A stretch of 64,000 nt of DNA, from the NCBI GenBank assembly GCA_947165135.1, contig CAMUZE010000001.1:38006-102005 (forward strand), given 5' to 3'. Source of the DNA: an uncultured Clostridia bacterium. Lineage in GTDB: Bacteria; Bacillota_I; Bacilli_A; RF39; UBA660. This document shows, piece after piece, positions 7,556 to 15,243 of the stretch. Made by a program: the position numbers and the translations under genes. Below the pieces are notes generated by a model. It was not told the origin of the DNA and searched no databases. It saw only the letters and a list, made by a program, of their open reading frames with translations. Each line of letters begins with the position of its first letter. The stretch's first letter is position 1.

Positions 7556-8816
7556 CTTTGTCTTTTTCATTCATTGAAATTTTAACAACATATCTTTCTA
7601 GTTCTTTATTGTCATATATTTTTCCTTCTTTAAGATCATCTATATAAACACTTAATCTATCCCTATTATCTAATCCTAAAGATATATAAATATTATTACT
7701 ATCTTTCTTAACAAAATAATCATAATAACATTCAAAATATTTAACTTCAACATTAACTTTATTTTCTAATGTATTATCATATTCAATGATATAATCTGTT
7801 TTATAATTTGAATTAAATGTAATAAAGACTTTCTTATCAGGATCATTTGGTAAATTATATGAGTTATTCTTTTTAGTCATATTATATTTTTCGCCAACAT
7901 CAGATGTAACTTTAATTTTATAAATTTGTTTTAAAAATATTGCAATACCAGAGGCAATAATAACTATAGAAATAATAGTTAATATAAATGACCATTTTCT
8001 ACTAATTCTAATTCTAAGAACTGTTTTATTAATTAATACAATTATTGAAAGAACTAATAATACAAGTCCTCCTAATGCTATCACAAGTCCATATAGTTTA
8101 ACACCATCTAAGAATGCAAATATACTTGCAATAAATACAACACATATCCATAACCAAATAAATAATAAAATTGTTGTAATAACTATTCTAATAACTTTTA
8201 AAGCAATTCTTTTGTTTCTTTCTTCTTTAGTTTCAAAAATCTTTTTTTCAGTTACTATCTCAGCAACTTCAACTACTTCATTTTCTTCTTCTTGAATTTC
8301 TTCTATCTTATCTTCTATTTTTTCTTTAAAAGTTTTCTTCTTTTTGAATCTATCAAAGAAACTTTTCTTTTCTTTTTTATCATTTATATTTTCTATTTTA
8401 TCTTCTATTTTTTCTTTTAATGTTTTTTCTTTTTTAAATCTTGCAAAGAAATTCTTTTTTTCTTTTTTATCTTTCTTTTCAGTCTTTATCCAACCAAATA
8501 TATTCTTTTTATTTTTTTGTTTCTTTTTTTTGTCTTTTTTCTTCTTAGGTTTATCTTCTTTATTCTTCTTAAATTTAGAGAAAAATTCATTTAATTTATA
8601 TTCAGCATTTCTAGTTTTTCTATACTCTTCTATCTCTTTGTTAGCAACATCTTCAACATTACCTATTTCTTTTAAAATATCAACTATTCTTTCTTTATTT
8701 TCTTTCTTCTCATCAATTATATTTTTATATTTTAAAACAATAGCAGTTTTATCTCTCTTGCTAACAAATTCTAATCTCTTTTCCAACTCATCTAAAAACT
8801 TTTTTTCTTTTTTCAT
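7536..8816 (-). CDS. HAAS-like membrane protein with Lys-rich repeats
   Basis: 426 residues. Residues 1-70 (FLDELEKRLEFVSKRDKTAIVLKY, ILKEIGNVEDVA) resemble the cytoplasmic HAAS/DUF1700 domain, which in other Firmicutes pairs with PadR-type regulators. A very Lys/Glu-rich linker (about 75-190) holds two copies of a 30-residue unit, FFxRFKKxKTxKEKIEDKI. Three or four membrane helices (about 210-310) follow, then a roughly 120-residue outside domain. The start is the ATG at 8816 behind TTTTGGAG. No padR gene is adjacent, and function is unknown. Confidence 0.72.
   Translation of the reverse strand: MKKEKKFLDELEKRLEFVSKRDKTAIVLKYKNIIDEKKENKERIVDILKEIGNVEDVANKEIEEYRKTRNAEYKLNEFFSKFKKNKEDKPKKKKDKKKKQKNKKNIFGWIKTEKKDKKEKKNFFARFKKEKTLKEKIEDKIENINDKKEKKSFFDRFKKKKTFKEKIEDKIEEIQEEENEVVEVAEIVTEKKIFETKEERNKRIALKVIRIVITTILLFIWLWICVVFIASIFAFLDGVKLYGLVIALGGLVLLVLSIIVLINKTVLRIRISRKWSFILTIISIVIIASGIAIFLKQIYKIKVTSDVGEKYNMTKKNNSYNLPNDPDKKVFITFNSNYKTDYIIEYDNTLENKVNVEVKYFECYYDYFVKKDSNNIYISLGLDNRDRLSVYIDDLKEGKIYDNKELERYVVKISMNEKDKERVIIK
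8302..8481. repeat. Tandem 90-bp in-frame duplication
   Basis: Two adjacent units (about 8302-8391 and 8392-8481) encode near-identical 30-residue blocks in the Lys-rich linker of the protein at 7536-8816. Differences are mostly single bases. Confidence 0.7.
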
Positions 8817-8865
8817 ACTTTTCTCCAAAATTCAAGATATATACTAACCTATTATATTAATTTTG

Positions 8866-9492
8866 TCAATTAATTATATTATCAATTTTATCTTTTAAAA
8901 CATTTTTTACATAGTTTTTAATATTTTCATATATTTTAGTAAATAATTTCTTTAAAATATCCCAAATATAATTTAAAATTTTATTAACTGCAGATTCATC
9001 TTCATCATCATTATTTTCTTCATCACTACTCCAAATACCAAGTTTTTTCTTTTTAGCAATACTCTCTTCTTTTTTTAATTCATTAACATATTTATATTCA
9101 TCATATACATAATCAACTTTAGCATATCCTTTTTTTATTAATTCCTTTTGTAAAAGAAAATTATCTACAAATATCCATCCTAAAAATCGTCCATATTTAT
9201 CTGTCTTATTGCTTTTAATATCATATTCTATTTCAATATTATTGCTGTCAGTTAAACGATTACATGTATATTTACTTGCTTCGATAGCATAAGGCTCATC
9301 TTTATCTTTTGTTGAATATTTTGTTTCAGGAGTATTTATTGCGAGAAATCTTATTGTTTCCATTTTTCCATTAACTCTTGCTCTTATAGTATCACCATCA
9401 ATACATTCTATATCACTAAGACTATCTCTTTGTGCACTAACATTAATAGTAAATATAAAAAATAATAATATAATTACAACTACTTTTTCCAT
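8866..9492 (-). CDS. Secreted thermonuclease-like nuclease
   Basis: 208 residues. An N-terminal signal peptide (VVVIILLFFIFTINVSAQ) is followed by a staphylococcal-nuclease domain: IDGDTIRARV, RFLAINTPET, KYGRFLGWIFV and the C-terminal KKLGIWS. The active-site Arg (in IRFLAINTPE), Glu and Arg (KYGR) are present. Known members cut extracellular DNA and RNA with calcium. The last 60 residues are an acidic linker plus an amphipathic Lys-rich tail that may bind the surface. Monocistronic. Confidence 0.9.
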   Translation of the reverse strand: MEKVVVIILLFFIFTINVSAQRDSLSDIECIDGDTIRARVNGKMETIRFLAINTPETKYSTKDKDEPYAIEASKYTCNRLTDSNNIEIEYDIKSNKTDKYGRFLGWIFVDNFLLQKELIKKGYAKVDYVYDEYKYVNELKKEESIAKKKKLGIWSSDEENNDDEDESAVNKILNYIWDILKKLFTKIYENIKNYVKNVLKDKIDNIIN

Positions 9493-9583
9493 AGTAATAT
9501 TTTATCATAATTATAATCTAAATTCATCAACATAATAATTTATATATTGAATATACTAATAGTGTAAAGAAATTTAAAAATAA

Positions 9584-9610
9584 TTAGCACTCTCTGTTGA
9601 CAAGTGCTAA
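9584..9610 (+). promoter_or_regulatory. CIRCE element (HrcA operator)
   Basis: TTAGCACTC, nine bases, AAGTGCTAA. The consensus is TTAGCACTC-N9-GAGTGCTAA, so there is one mismatch. It overlaps the -35 box of the hsp20 promoter, the standard place for repression by HrcA. Confidence 0.9.
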
Positions 9611-9624
9611 TTTATGAGTATAAT
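9597..9624 (+). promoter_or_regulatory. Promoter of hsp20
   Basis: TTGACA (9597-9602), 16 bases, TATAAT (9619-9624), embedded in the CIRCE element. Confidence 0.85.
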
Positions 9625-9648
9625 TATATTTGTAAGGAGATGATAATA

Positions 9649-10044
9649 ATGAGTTTATTACCAGGAAAATTTTATTTAGATGATTTCTTTGATGATTTCG
9701 CTCCAATGCCAAAAATGAAGGGATTTGATATGAAGTGTGACATTTACGAAAAGAAAGGAAACGTTCATATCGAATTAGAAGTTCCAGGATTTAACAAGGA
9801 TGAAATCAAATTAGACGTTGAAGATGGAATTCTTACAGTACTTGCAAAAAAGAATGAAGAAAAAGAAGATAAAGAAAAGAATTACTACAGAAAAGAAAGA
9901 GTATATGGCAGTTATAAGAGACAATTCAATATCGGCAATATAAATGAAAAAGAAATCAATGCTAAATTTAATAATGGCGTATTAGAAATTTCCTTCCCTA
10001 AAGAAGAAAAGAAAGAAACAAAGAAATTCATCGAAATAAAATAA
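9649..10044 (+). CDS. hsp20: Hsp20 small heat-shock protein
   Basis: 131 residues with a complete alpha-crystallin domain: MKCDIYEKKGNVHIELEVPGFNKDEIKLDVEDGILTV, the RKERVYGSYKRQF strand and the signature NGVLEISFPK. The tail EIK is short and may lack the usual IxI anchor. Small heat-shock proteins hold unfolding proteins without ATP. The ATG at 9649 is chosen because AAGGAGATG lies 8 bases upstream; the longer frame from 9604 runs through the CIRCE and promoter. Regulation by HrcA heat-shock derepression is very likely. Confidence 0.95.
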   Translation: MSLLPGKFYLDDFFDDFAPMPKMKGFDMKCDIYEKKGNVHIELEVPGFNKDEIKLDVEDGILTVLAKKNEEKEDKEKNYYRKERVYGSYKRQFNIGNINEKEINAKFNNGVLEISFPKEEKKETKKFIEIK

Positions 10045-10051
10045 TAATTTA

Positions 10052-10080
10052 AAAGAGTGACAAATGTCACTCTTTTTTTT
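10052..10080 (+). terminator. Terminator of hsp20
   Basis: AAAGAGTGACA, short loop, TGTCACTCTTT, then a long T run to 10080. Confidence 0.88.
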
Positions 10081-10090
10081 GGGGTATTGT

Positions 10091-10118
10091 TTGACATTAG
10101 TATCTGATATATTATAAA
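10091..10118 (+). promoter_or_regulatory. Promoter of the first pseudopilin gene
   Basis: TTGACA (10091-10096), 16 bases, TATAAA (10113-10118). Confidence 0.7.
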
Positions 10119-10145
10119 ATTATATTAAGGTAATGGAGAATTAAT

Positions 10146-10604
10146 ATGAAAAAAAATGGTTTTACACTTATAGAGGTTTTAGCAGTTATTGCTATACTCG
10201 CTATTTTAATAGTTTTAGCAGTTCCTGCATTGTTGGAAACATATAGAACAGCTAAAATGAATGCGTTTACTACAGAATTAAAATTAATTGGACGTGCAGC
10301 AAATCAACAATGGGCTAGTGAAAAACTAACTAACCCAGAACCTATGACATTTACTAAAGATGGTGATACAGAATGTTCAAGTCATGTCGATTTAATGAAC
10401 GTATCTGATTTAAGCTATTATATTTCAATTGATGGAAATGGAAATATTGTTAAATTCTATGCTAATAATAATGAATTTCAATATCACTATGATGGATCTG
10501 CTCTTGGTTTAGAAGAAATAGTTAATGCTCAAAGATTAGCAGATGTTACTGGAAATAATTTTGTTAAAATTACATGTAGTAGTGCAATACTTTCTTCTAA
10601 ATAA
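10146..10604 (+). CDS. Type IV pilin-like (pseudopilin) protein
   Basis: 152 residues. The N terminus KKNG-FTLIEVLAVIAILAILIVLAVPALL is a classic prepilin peptidase site with Glu at +5 and a single long helix. The remainder has two Cys (in ECSSH and KITCSS) that could form a disulphide. It may act in competence, secretion or short pili. No pilus ATPase, membrane platform or prepilin peptidase lies near, so it is an orphan. It is expressed alone from its own promoter. A second, similar orphan is at 58777-59223. Confidence 0.88.
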   Translation: MKKNGFTLIEVLAVIAILAILIVLAVPALLETYRTAKMNAFTTELKLIGRAANQQWASEKLTNPEPMTFTKDGDTECSSHVDLMNVSDLSYYISIDGNGNIVKFYANNNEFQYHYDGSALGLEEIVNAQRLADVTGNNFVKITCSSAILSSK

Positions 10605-10614
10605 TTAAGTATTT

Positions 10615-10643
10615 AAAAAGAGTAACTAAAATTACTCTTTTTT
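10615..10643. terminator. Two-way terminator between pseudopilin and ychF
   Basis: AAAAGAGTAA (10616-10625) pairs with TTACTCTTTT (10632-10641); A and T runs on either side serve both strands. Confidence 0.75.
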
Positions 10644-11748
10644 ATTTTGTAACATTAAATCTAAATAAGCAAATATCTCCATCTTGCATTAAATAATCTT
10701 TTCCTTCAAGTCTCGCTTTTCCAGCCTCTTTTACTTTTAATTCACTACCACATGCTACCAAATCATCATAACTCATTACTTCAGCTTTAATAAATCCACG
10801 CTCAAAGTCTGTATGAATAAGTCCAGCACACTCTGGTGCTTTCATTCCATCCTTAAATGTCCATGCTCTTACTTCATCTTTACCAACAGTAAAGAATGTT
10901 TTAAGGCCTAACATATGATAAGTTATGTGTATTAATTGATCAAGTCCGCTATTTTGAATTCCTAAATCAGCTAGAAATTCTTTTTTACTATCTTCATCTA
11001 ATTCAGATAATTCACTTTCTATCTTAGCACACATTAATACTACAGCTGCATTTTCTTTTGAAGCGTATTCACGAACTTTTTTAACATGTTCATTTTCATC
11101 ATTTAATAAATCATCTTCTGACACATTAGCAAGATATATAAATGGTTTATGTGTTATTAAATTATATGTTTTTATTAATTTAGATTCCTTTTCATCAAAT
11201 TTCTCTAATCTTAACATTTTTCCTTCACTCAAAATTGCTTGCAATCTCTTAAGTAAAGCGACTTCATATAAACCTTCCTTATCATTTGAAGTAATTGCTT
11301 TCTTTTCTATTCTAGAAAGTCTTCCTTCGACAATCTCTAAATCACTTAATATAAGTTCATAATTAACTATTTCAATATCACGTATAGGATCAATGCTTCC
11401 TTCCACATGTATAATATCTTTATTTTCAAAACATCTTACTACTTGTACAATAGCATCCACTTCACGTATATTAGCTAAGAATTTATTTCCTAAACCTTCA
11501 CCTTTTGATGCGCCTTTAACAAGACCAGCTATATCAATAAATTCATATTGAGTTGCGATTAGCCTTTCAGGCATATACATATCATTTAATGTTTCTAATC
11601 TTTTATCAGGAACTGTTACAACACCTACATTTGGATCTATTGTTGCAAAAGGATAATTAGCAGCCAAAATATTCTTTTTTGTTATTGCATTAAAAAGAGT
11701 ACTTTTTCCCACATTAGGAAGTCCTATAATACCAGCTTTAAGCGCCAT
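10642..11748 (-). CDS. ychF: YchF/OLA1-type ribosome-binding ATPase
   Basis: 368 residues, full length. G1 is [15 protein letters not shown], then the [20 protein letters not shown] switch and the G4 variant that makes this family prefer ATP. The C-terminal TGS-type domain includes [40 protein letters not shown]. YchF binds ribosomes and is linked to oxidative-stress responses. The start overlaps the end of the AbgT gene by 11 bases. ychF next to DUF951 and parB recalls the yyaF-yyzM-spo0J order of B. subtilis. Confidence 0.96.
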   Translation of the reverse strand: MALKAGIIGLPNVGKSTLFNAITKKNILAANYPFATIDPNVGVVTVPDKRLETLNDMYMPERLIATQYEFIDIAGLVKGASKGEGLGNKFLANIREVDAIVQVVRCFENKDIIHVEGSIDPIRDIEIVNYELILSDLEIVEGRLSRIEKKAITSNDKEGLYEVALLKRLQAILSEGKMLRLEKFDEKESKLIKTYNLITHKPFIYLANVSEDDLLNDENEHVKKVREYASKENAAVVLMCAKIESELSELDEDSKKEFLADLGIQNSGLDQLIHITYHMLGLKTFFTVGKDEVRAWTFKDGMKAPECAGLIHTDFERGFIKAEVMSYDDLVACGSELKVKEAGKARLEGKDYLMQDGDICLFRFNVTK

Positions 11749-13270
11749 ATATTACACCAGGAAAAGATCCTATTCCAATTGGAATTCCTATTAAATACCA
11801 ACTAACAATTATAACAAACCAAATAACTGTTATGTAAAGAGCATATGATCTTAAATACTTAAAACTTCCAAATAATGTTATTGTATCATCGCTAGTATTA
11901 AACTTTTCTAAGAATGCTATATAAATAACATAAAACATAAATAATGGAGTTAACCCTTTAGTAACTGAATCTGCCGCAGTAAATACTACTTGCGCAAATT
12001 CAGGACTAATACTTGCATTCATAAACACAGGTACAACACTTCCAGACAATATCTCCCATTTAGTTATTGATGAAGGACAGAAAATTGTAGCTATTGCAAT
12101 AAGAATAAAAGTTATTAATATTAACCATAGTCCAGTAAAATTAAATCCACTTATTAATTTAGCAAAAACTCCACATATTACTGCTCCTATATTACTCTCT
12201 TCAAAAACATTAATAAATAATGATGCAAAGAATATTAATACTAGGATATTACCAATTCCATCAAGAGATGCTCCTAAGCTTACTGCAACATCATTATTGT
12301 TTTTAATTGTCTTAGTCATTACACCATACCCAAGTCCAACTATAACAAATAACATTGTTACAATAAATATAAATCCTTTATTAAATAATGAGTTGGGTCC
12401 AAATAACATATCAATATACATTGTTCCACTCTTATCAAGCAATGTTCCAGAAAAAGGAAGCCCAGGTATTATCATATATATAACTAATAGTACATATATA
12501 AATCCAAAGAATAAACCAATTATTAAACCACGTAATTCTTTATTAGTTATTACCACTTCTTCTTCATTATACTCAACTCTTGGTAACTTTGGCATAACTT
12601 TCTTTTCTGTTACACTTGTAAATATAATTGCCGTTGCAATTAAAGCAATTATCATTATAAACAAGTAGAAAAATACACCTATTTTATAATTGGGGTCAAG
12701 TGCTTTTGTAGCATTTAATGTTATTGATAATAAAGAACTATCATTTGCAGACAAAAATACATTTATTCCATAACCAAATGATAATGCTGCGAAAGATGCA
12801 ATTATTCCGCCCAAAGGATTCCTTCTTCCATATTTAAATAGCAAAGCTCCTAAAGGCAACATTACTACAAAACCGATATCTCCTAAGATTGAAAACATTA
12901 AACTAATTAATATTAGTAAAAATGTTATTGTATTCTTTTTAGAACTTCTTGTTAATATTGTAAAAAATGTTTTTAAAAATCCAGTTTTTTCTAATACTCC
13001 TATTCCAATTAAAACAATTATTAATGTAGAAAGGGGTGCAAAATTAACAAAACCACTAACTGCAGTTGTTGCAATATGTTTTAAACCAGAAGTACTTAAT
13101 ATATTTTTTACTTCAACTACATTATTGACAAACTCAGATGTTACCCTATTTACACTGCTATATTCAGATTGAAAATTAAATAAATGTAATACACCACTTA
13201 ATATTATAGTAGCAAACATTAATAGAATAAATGTCATAATAGGACTAAGTTTTAATTTCTTCTTAAACAT
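11738..13270 (-). CDS. AbgT-family transporter
   Basis: 510 residues with about 11-13 membrane helices. Family hallmarks include GFVNFAPLSTLIIVLIGIGVLEKTGF, MLPLGALLFKYGRRNPLGGIIASFA, SSITKWEILSGSVVPVFM and AADSVTKGLTPLF. Known members take up p-aminobenzoyl-glutamate, a folate breakdown product, or export sulphonamides. Its TAATG junction with DUF951 and overlap with ychF put it inside one tightly coupled unit. That position is unusual: Bacillus has no transporter there. Confidence 0.88.
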   Translation of the reverse strand: MFKKKLKLSPIMTFILLMFATIILSGVLHLFNFQSEYSSVNRVTSEFVNNVVEVKNILSTSGLKHIATTAVSGFVNFAPLSTLIIVLIGIGVLEKTGFLKTFFTILTRSSKKNTITFLLILISLMFSILGDIGFVVMLPLGALLFKYGRRNPLGGIIASFAALSFGYGINVFLSANDSSLLSITLNATKALDPNYKIGVFFYLFIMIIALIATAIIFTSVTEKKVMPKLPRVEYNEEEVVITNKELRGLIIGLFFGFIYVLLVIYMIIPGLPFSGTLLDKSGTMYIDMLFGPNSLFNKGFIFIVTMLFVIVGLGYGVMTKTIKNNNDVAVSLGASLDGIGNILVLIFFASLFINVFEESNIGAVICGVFAKLISGFNFTGLWLILITFILIAIATIFCPSSITKWEILSGSVVPVFMNASISPEFAQVVFTAADSVTKGLTPLFMFYVIYIAFLEKFNTSDDTITLFGSFKYLRSYALYITVIWFVIIVSWYLIGIPIGIGSFPGVIYGA

Positions 13271-13455
13271 TAATACTCCTCTACTTTCTTAAGTTTCTTA
13301 TCAAACTCTATTTTATCCATCATTATGCTTCTTCCACATTTTATACATTTAATTTTAATGTCTACTCCCATTCTTGTGATTTCAAATAAATTAGTACCAC
13401 AAGGATGTTGTTTTTTCATAATGACTTTACTTCCCATTTTATATTCTTTATTCAT
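13270..13455 (-). CDS. DUF951 zinc-ribbon-like protein (YyzM family)
   Basis: 61 residues: GSKVIMKKQHPCGTNLFEITRMGVDIKIKCIKCGRSIMM. The PCG and CIKCG cysteines form a likely zinc site. The family is conserved next to spo0J and ychF in Firmicutes and has no settled function. The ATG at 13455 overlaps no coding, while the longer frame would start in the parB end with TTG. Confidence 0.85.
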   Translation of the reverse strand: MNKEYKMGSKVIMKKQHPCGTNLFEITRMGVDIKIKCIKCGRSIMMDKIEFDKKLKKVEEY

Positions 13456-13456
13456 A

Positions 13457-14344
13457 TTAATCAACTTTCACTTCAACATTTAGAATATTTAGAATTCTTT
13501 CTAAATCTTTATCATTAGTAAATGGAATAACAATCTTTTTATTTTGAATTTTTACTTTATTTCCAATAGTATCAGTTAAAGCTTCTTCTACATATCCATA
13601 ATTATTTGGTTCCTTTACCTTAATTATTTTATTCTTTCTCTCATAACTTGGATTTTCTACTAATGCTTCTAATGCCCTAACAGATAAGTCTTCTTTCTTA
13701 ATTTTTTCTACTAAAGACAATATTTGCTCTTCACTATCTAATTTACTTAATATTTTTGCATGACCAGCACTAATCACTCCATCTGATACATCTTTTTTAA
13801 CAGATTCAGGAAGTCTTAATAATCCTAACATATTAGTAATATAACTTCTACTCTTACCTATTTTTCTACCTAGTAATTCTTGTGTAGTATTAAGCATAGA
13901 AATTAGTTTACTATATGCTTCTGCTTCCTCTATTGCAGATAAATCTTCTCTTTGAATGTTTTCAAGTAATGCTATTTGCATCATCTCTTCATCAGAAAAA
14001 TCTTTTATAATCGCAGGTATAGTTTTAAATCCAGCCAATTCACTTGCTTTCTTTCTTCTTTCACCTGCTACTATTTCATAGCCTTTAACGCTCTTTTTAA
14101 CTATAATTGGTTCTAAAACTCCAAATTCTTTAATTGAATCTGCTAATTCTTGTAATTTTTCTGGATCAAAGTTTTGTCTTGGCTGATAAGGATTGCTTCT
14201 TAGTTCATTTAAATCAATTTCAACAATATCATCATCTTTTACATTCTCAGTTATTTCCTCAATTGGATTAACATATAAAGATTCATTGCTAAATAATTGT
14301 TCTAAACCTCTCCCAAGAGCTTTTCTTTTACTCCCCGTTTCCAT
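13457..14344 (-). CDS. parB: ParB/Spo0J chromosome partition protein
   Basis: About 295 residues. The N-terminal CTPase/ParB domain has LRSNPYQPRQNFD and the IVAGERRKKASELAGFKTIPAI block. A helix-turn-helix follows (QELLGRKIGKSRSYITNMLGLLRLP), with a C-terminal dimer domain. ParB loads at parS sites and slides as a CTP clamp to set up the origin region. Start choice is uncertain: ATG 14344 (GAAGAAGGG upstream) or ATG 14362. Either overlaps the end of parA, so the two are translationally coupled. No parS site was recognised in the window. Confidence 0.95.
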   Translation of the reverse strand: METGSKRKALGRGLEQLFSNESLYVNPIEEITENVKDDDIVEIDLNELRSNPYQPRQNFDPEKLQELADSIKEFGVLEPIIVKKSVKGYEIVAGERRKKASELAGFKTIPAIIKDFSDEEMMQIALLENIQREDLSAIEEAEAYSKLISMLNTTQELLGRKIGKSRSYITNMLGLLRLPESVKKDVSDGVISAGHAKILSKLDSEEQILSLVEKIKKEDLSVRALEALVENPSYERKNKIIKVKEPNNYGYVEEALTDTIGNKVKIQNKKIVIPFTNDKDLERILNILNVEVKVD

Positions 14345-15146
14345 GTTCATCCCTTCTTCCATCTTTTTCATTCCTCTCTATTACTTCTTTTGCAAGATTT
14401 AAGTAAGCAAGAGCTCCTTTACTTTTAGGATCATATTCAATAATTGGTTTGCCATGTGATGGCGCTTCAACCAATTTTACTAATCTAGGAATAATTGTAC
14501 TAAATACTTTTTCATTAAAATACTTACGTACATCCTCAACTACTTCTAATCCCAATAAAGTTCTTCCATCTAACATTGTAAGAAGCACACCTTCTATTTC
14601 TAAATGTTGATTAACTTTTTGTTGTACTCTCAATATCGTATGTAATAATTGATTAACACCTTCTAATGAATAATATTCACATTGAATTGGTATTAAAACT
14701 GAATCTGATGCAGCCAAAGCATTAGTTGTTAAAATACCTAAGTTTGGTGGACAATCAATTATAATATAGTCGTATCTTTCTTTAATACGATCTAATTGTT
14801 TCTTTAATTGTTCTGTTATGATAAAATCCTTATCTTGAACACTAATTTGAATTAATTCAATGTCTACACCTGCCAAATCTATTAATGCAGGAATTATGCT
14901 AAGGTTTTTAAATTGGGTTTTAATTATTGTGTCCTCAATATTACATTCCCCCATCATAACATTATAAATACTTTTTTTAATTTTTACTCTGTCTATTCCA
15001 AGACCAGTAGTACTATTGCTTTGAGGATCCAAGTCAATTAGTAAAACTTTTTTATCAAAATGCCCTAAAGAACTTGATAAATTTATACTAGTTGTTGTCT
15101 TTCCTACTCCACCTTTTTGATTTACTAATGATATTATTTTTCCCAC
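14328..15146 (-). CDS. parA: ParA/Soj partition ATPase
   Basis: 272 residues from a GTG at 15146 with AGGAAGG upstream. It begins GKIISLVNQKGGVGKTTTSINL, the deviant Walker A of ParA/MinD ATPases, with DLDPQSNSTTGLG and YDYIIIDCPPNLGILTTNAL. It acts with ParB in origin segregation and in control of DnaA. The frame is open further to 15191, but that part lacks the family's start and a ribosome site. Confidence 0.95.
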   Translation of the reverse strand: MGKIISLVNQKGGVGKTTTSINLSSSLGHFDKKVLLIDLDPQSNSTTGLGIDRVKIKKSIYNVMMGECNIEDTIIKTQFKNLSIIPALIDLAGVDIELIQISVQDKDFIITEQLKKQLDRIKERYDYIIIDCPPNLGILTTNALAASDSVLIPIQCEYYSLEGVNQLLHTILRVQQKVNQHLEIEGVLLTMLDGRTLLGLEVVEDVRKYFNEKVFSTIIPRLVKLVEAPSHGKPIIEYDPKSKGALAYLNLAKEVIERNEKDGRRDEHGNGE

Positions 15147-15214
15147 GATAGTTACCTTCCTTACTACTAAATATTTTAACACATATACCATTTTTTTGAA
15201 ATAAAAAAAGCATA

Positions 15215-15243
15215 AAAATAAAAATTACCTATAAAAGGTAATT
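15215..15243 (-). terminator. Terminator of the acyltransferase/AMP-ligase operon
   Basis: AATTACCT and AGGTAATT (15223-15230 with 15236-15243) with T-rich sequence after it on the minus strand. Confidence 0.75.

Noticed and set aside
8344..8847. Long plus-strand frame opposite the HAAS-like gene
   Set aside because: A Phe/Ser-rich mirror of the Lys-rich minus-strand linker; no ribosome site.
9604..9648. Extended N terminus of Hsp20
   Set aside because: The segment contains the CIRCE half-site and -10 box and would not be transcribed in full.
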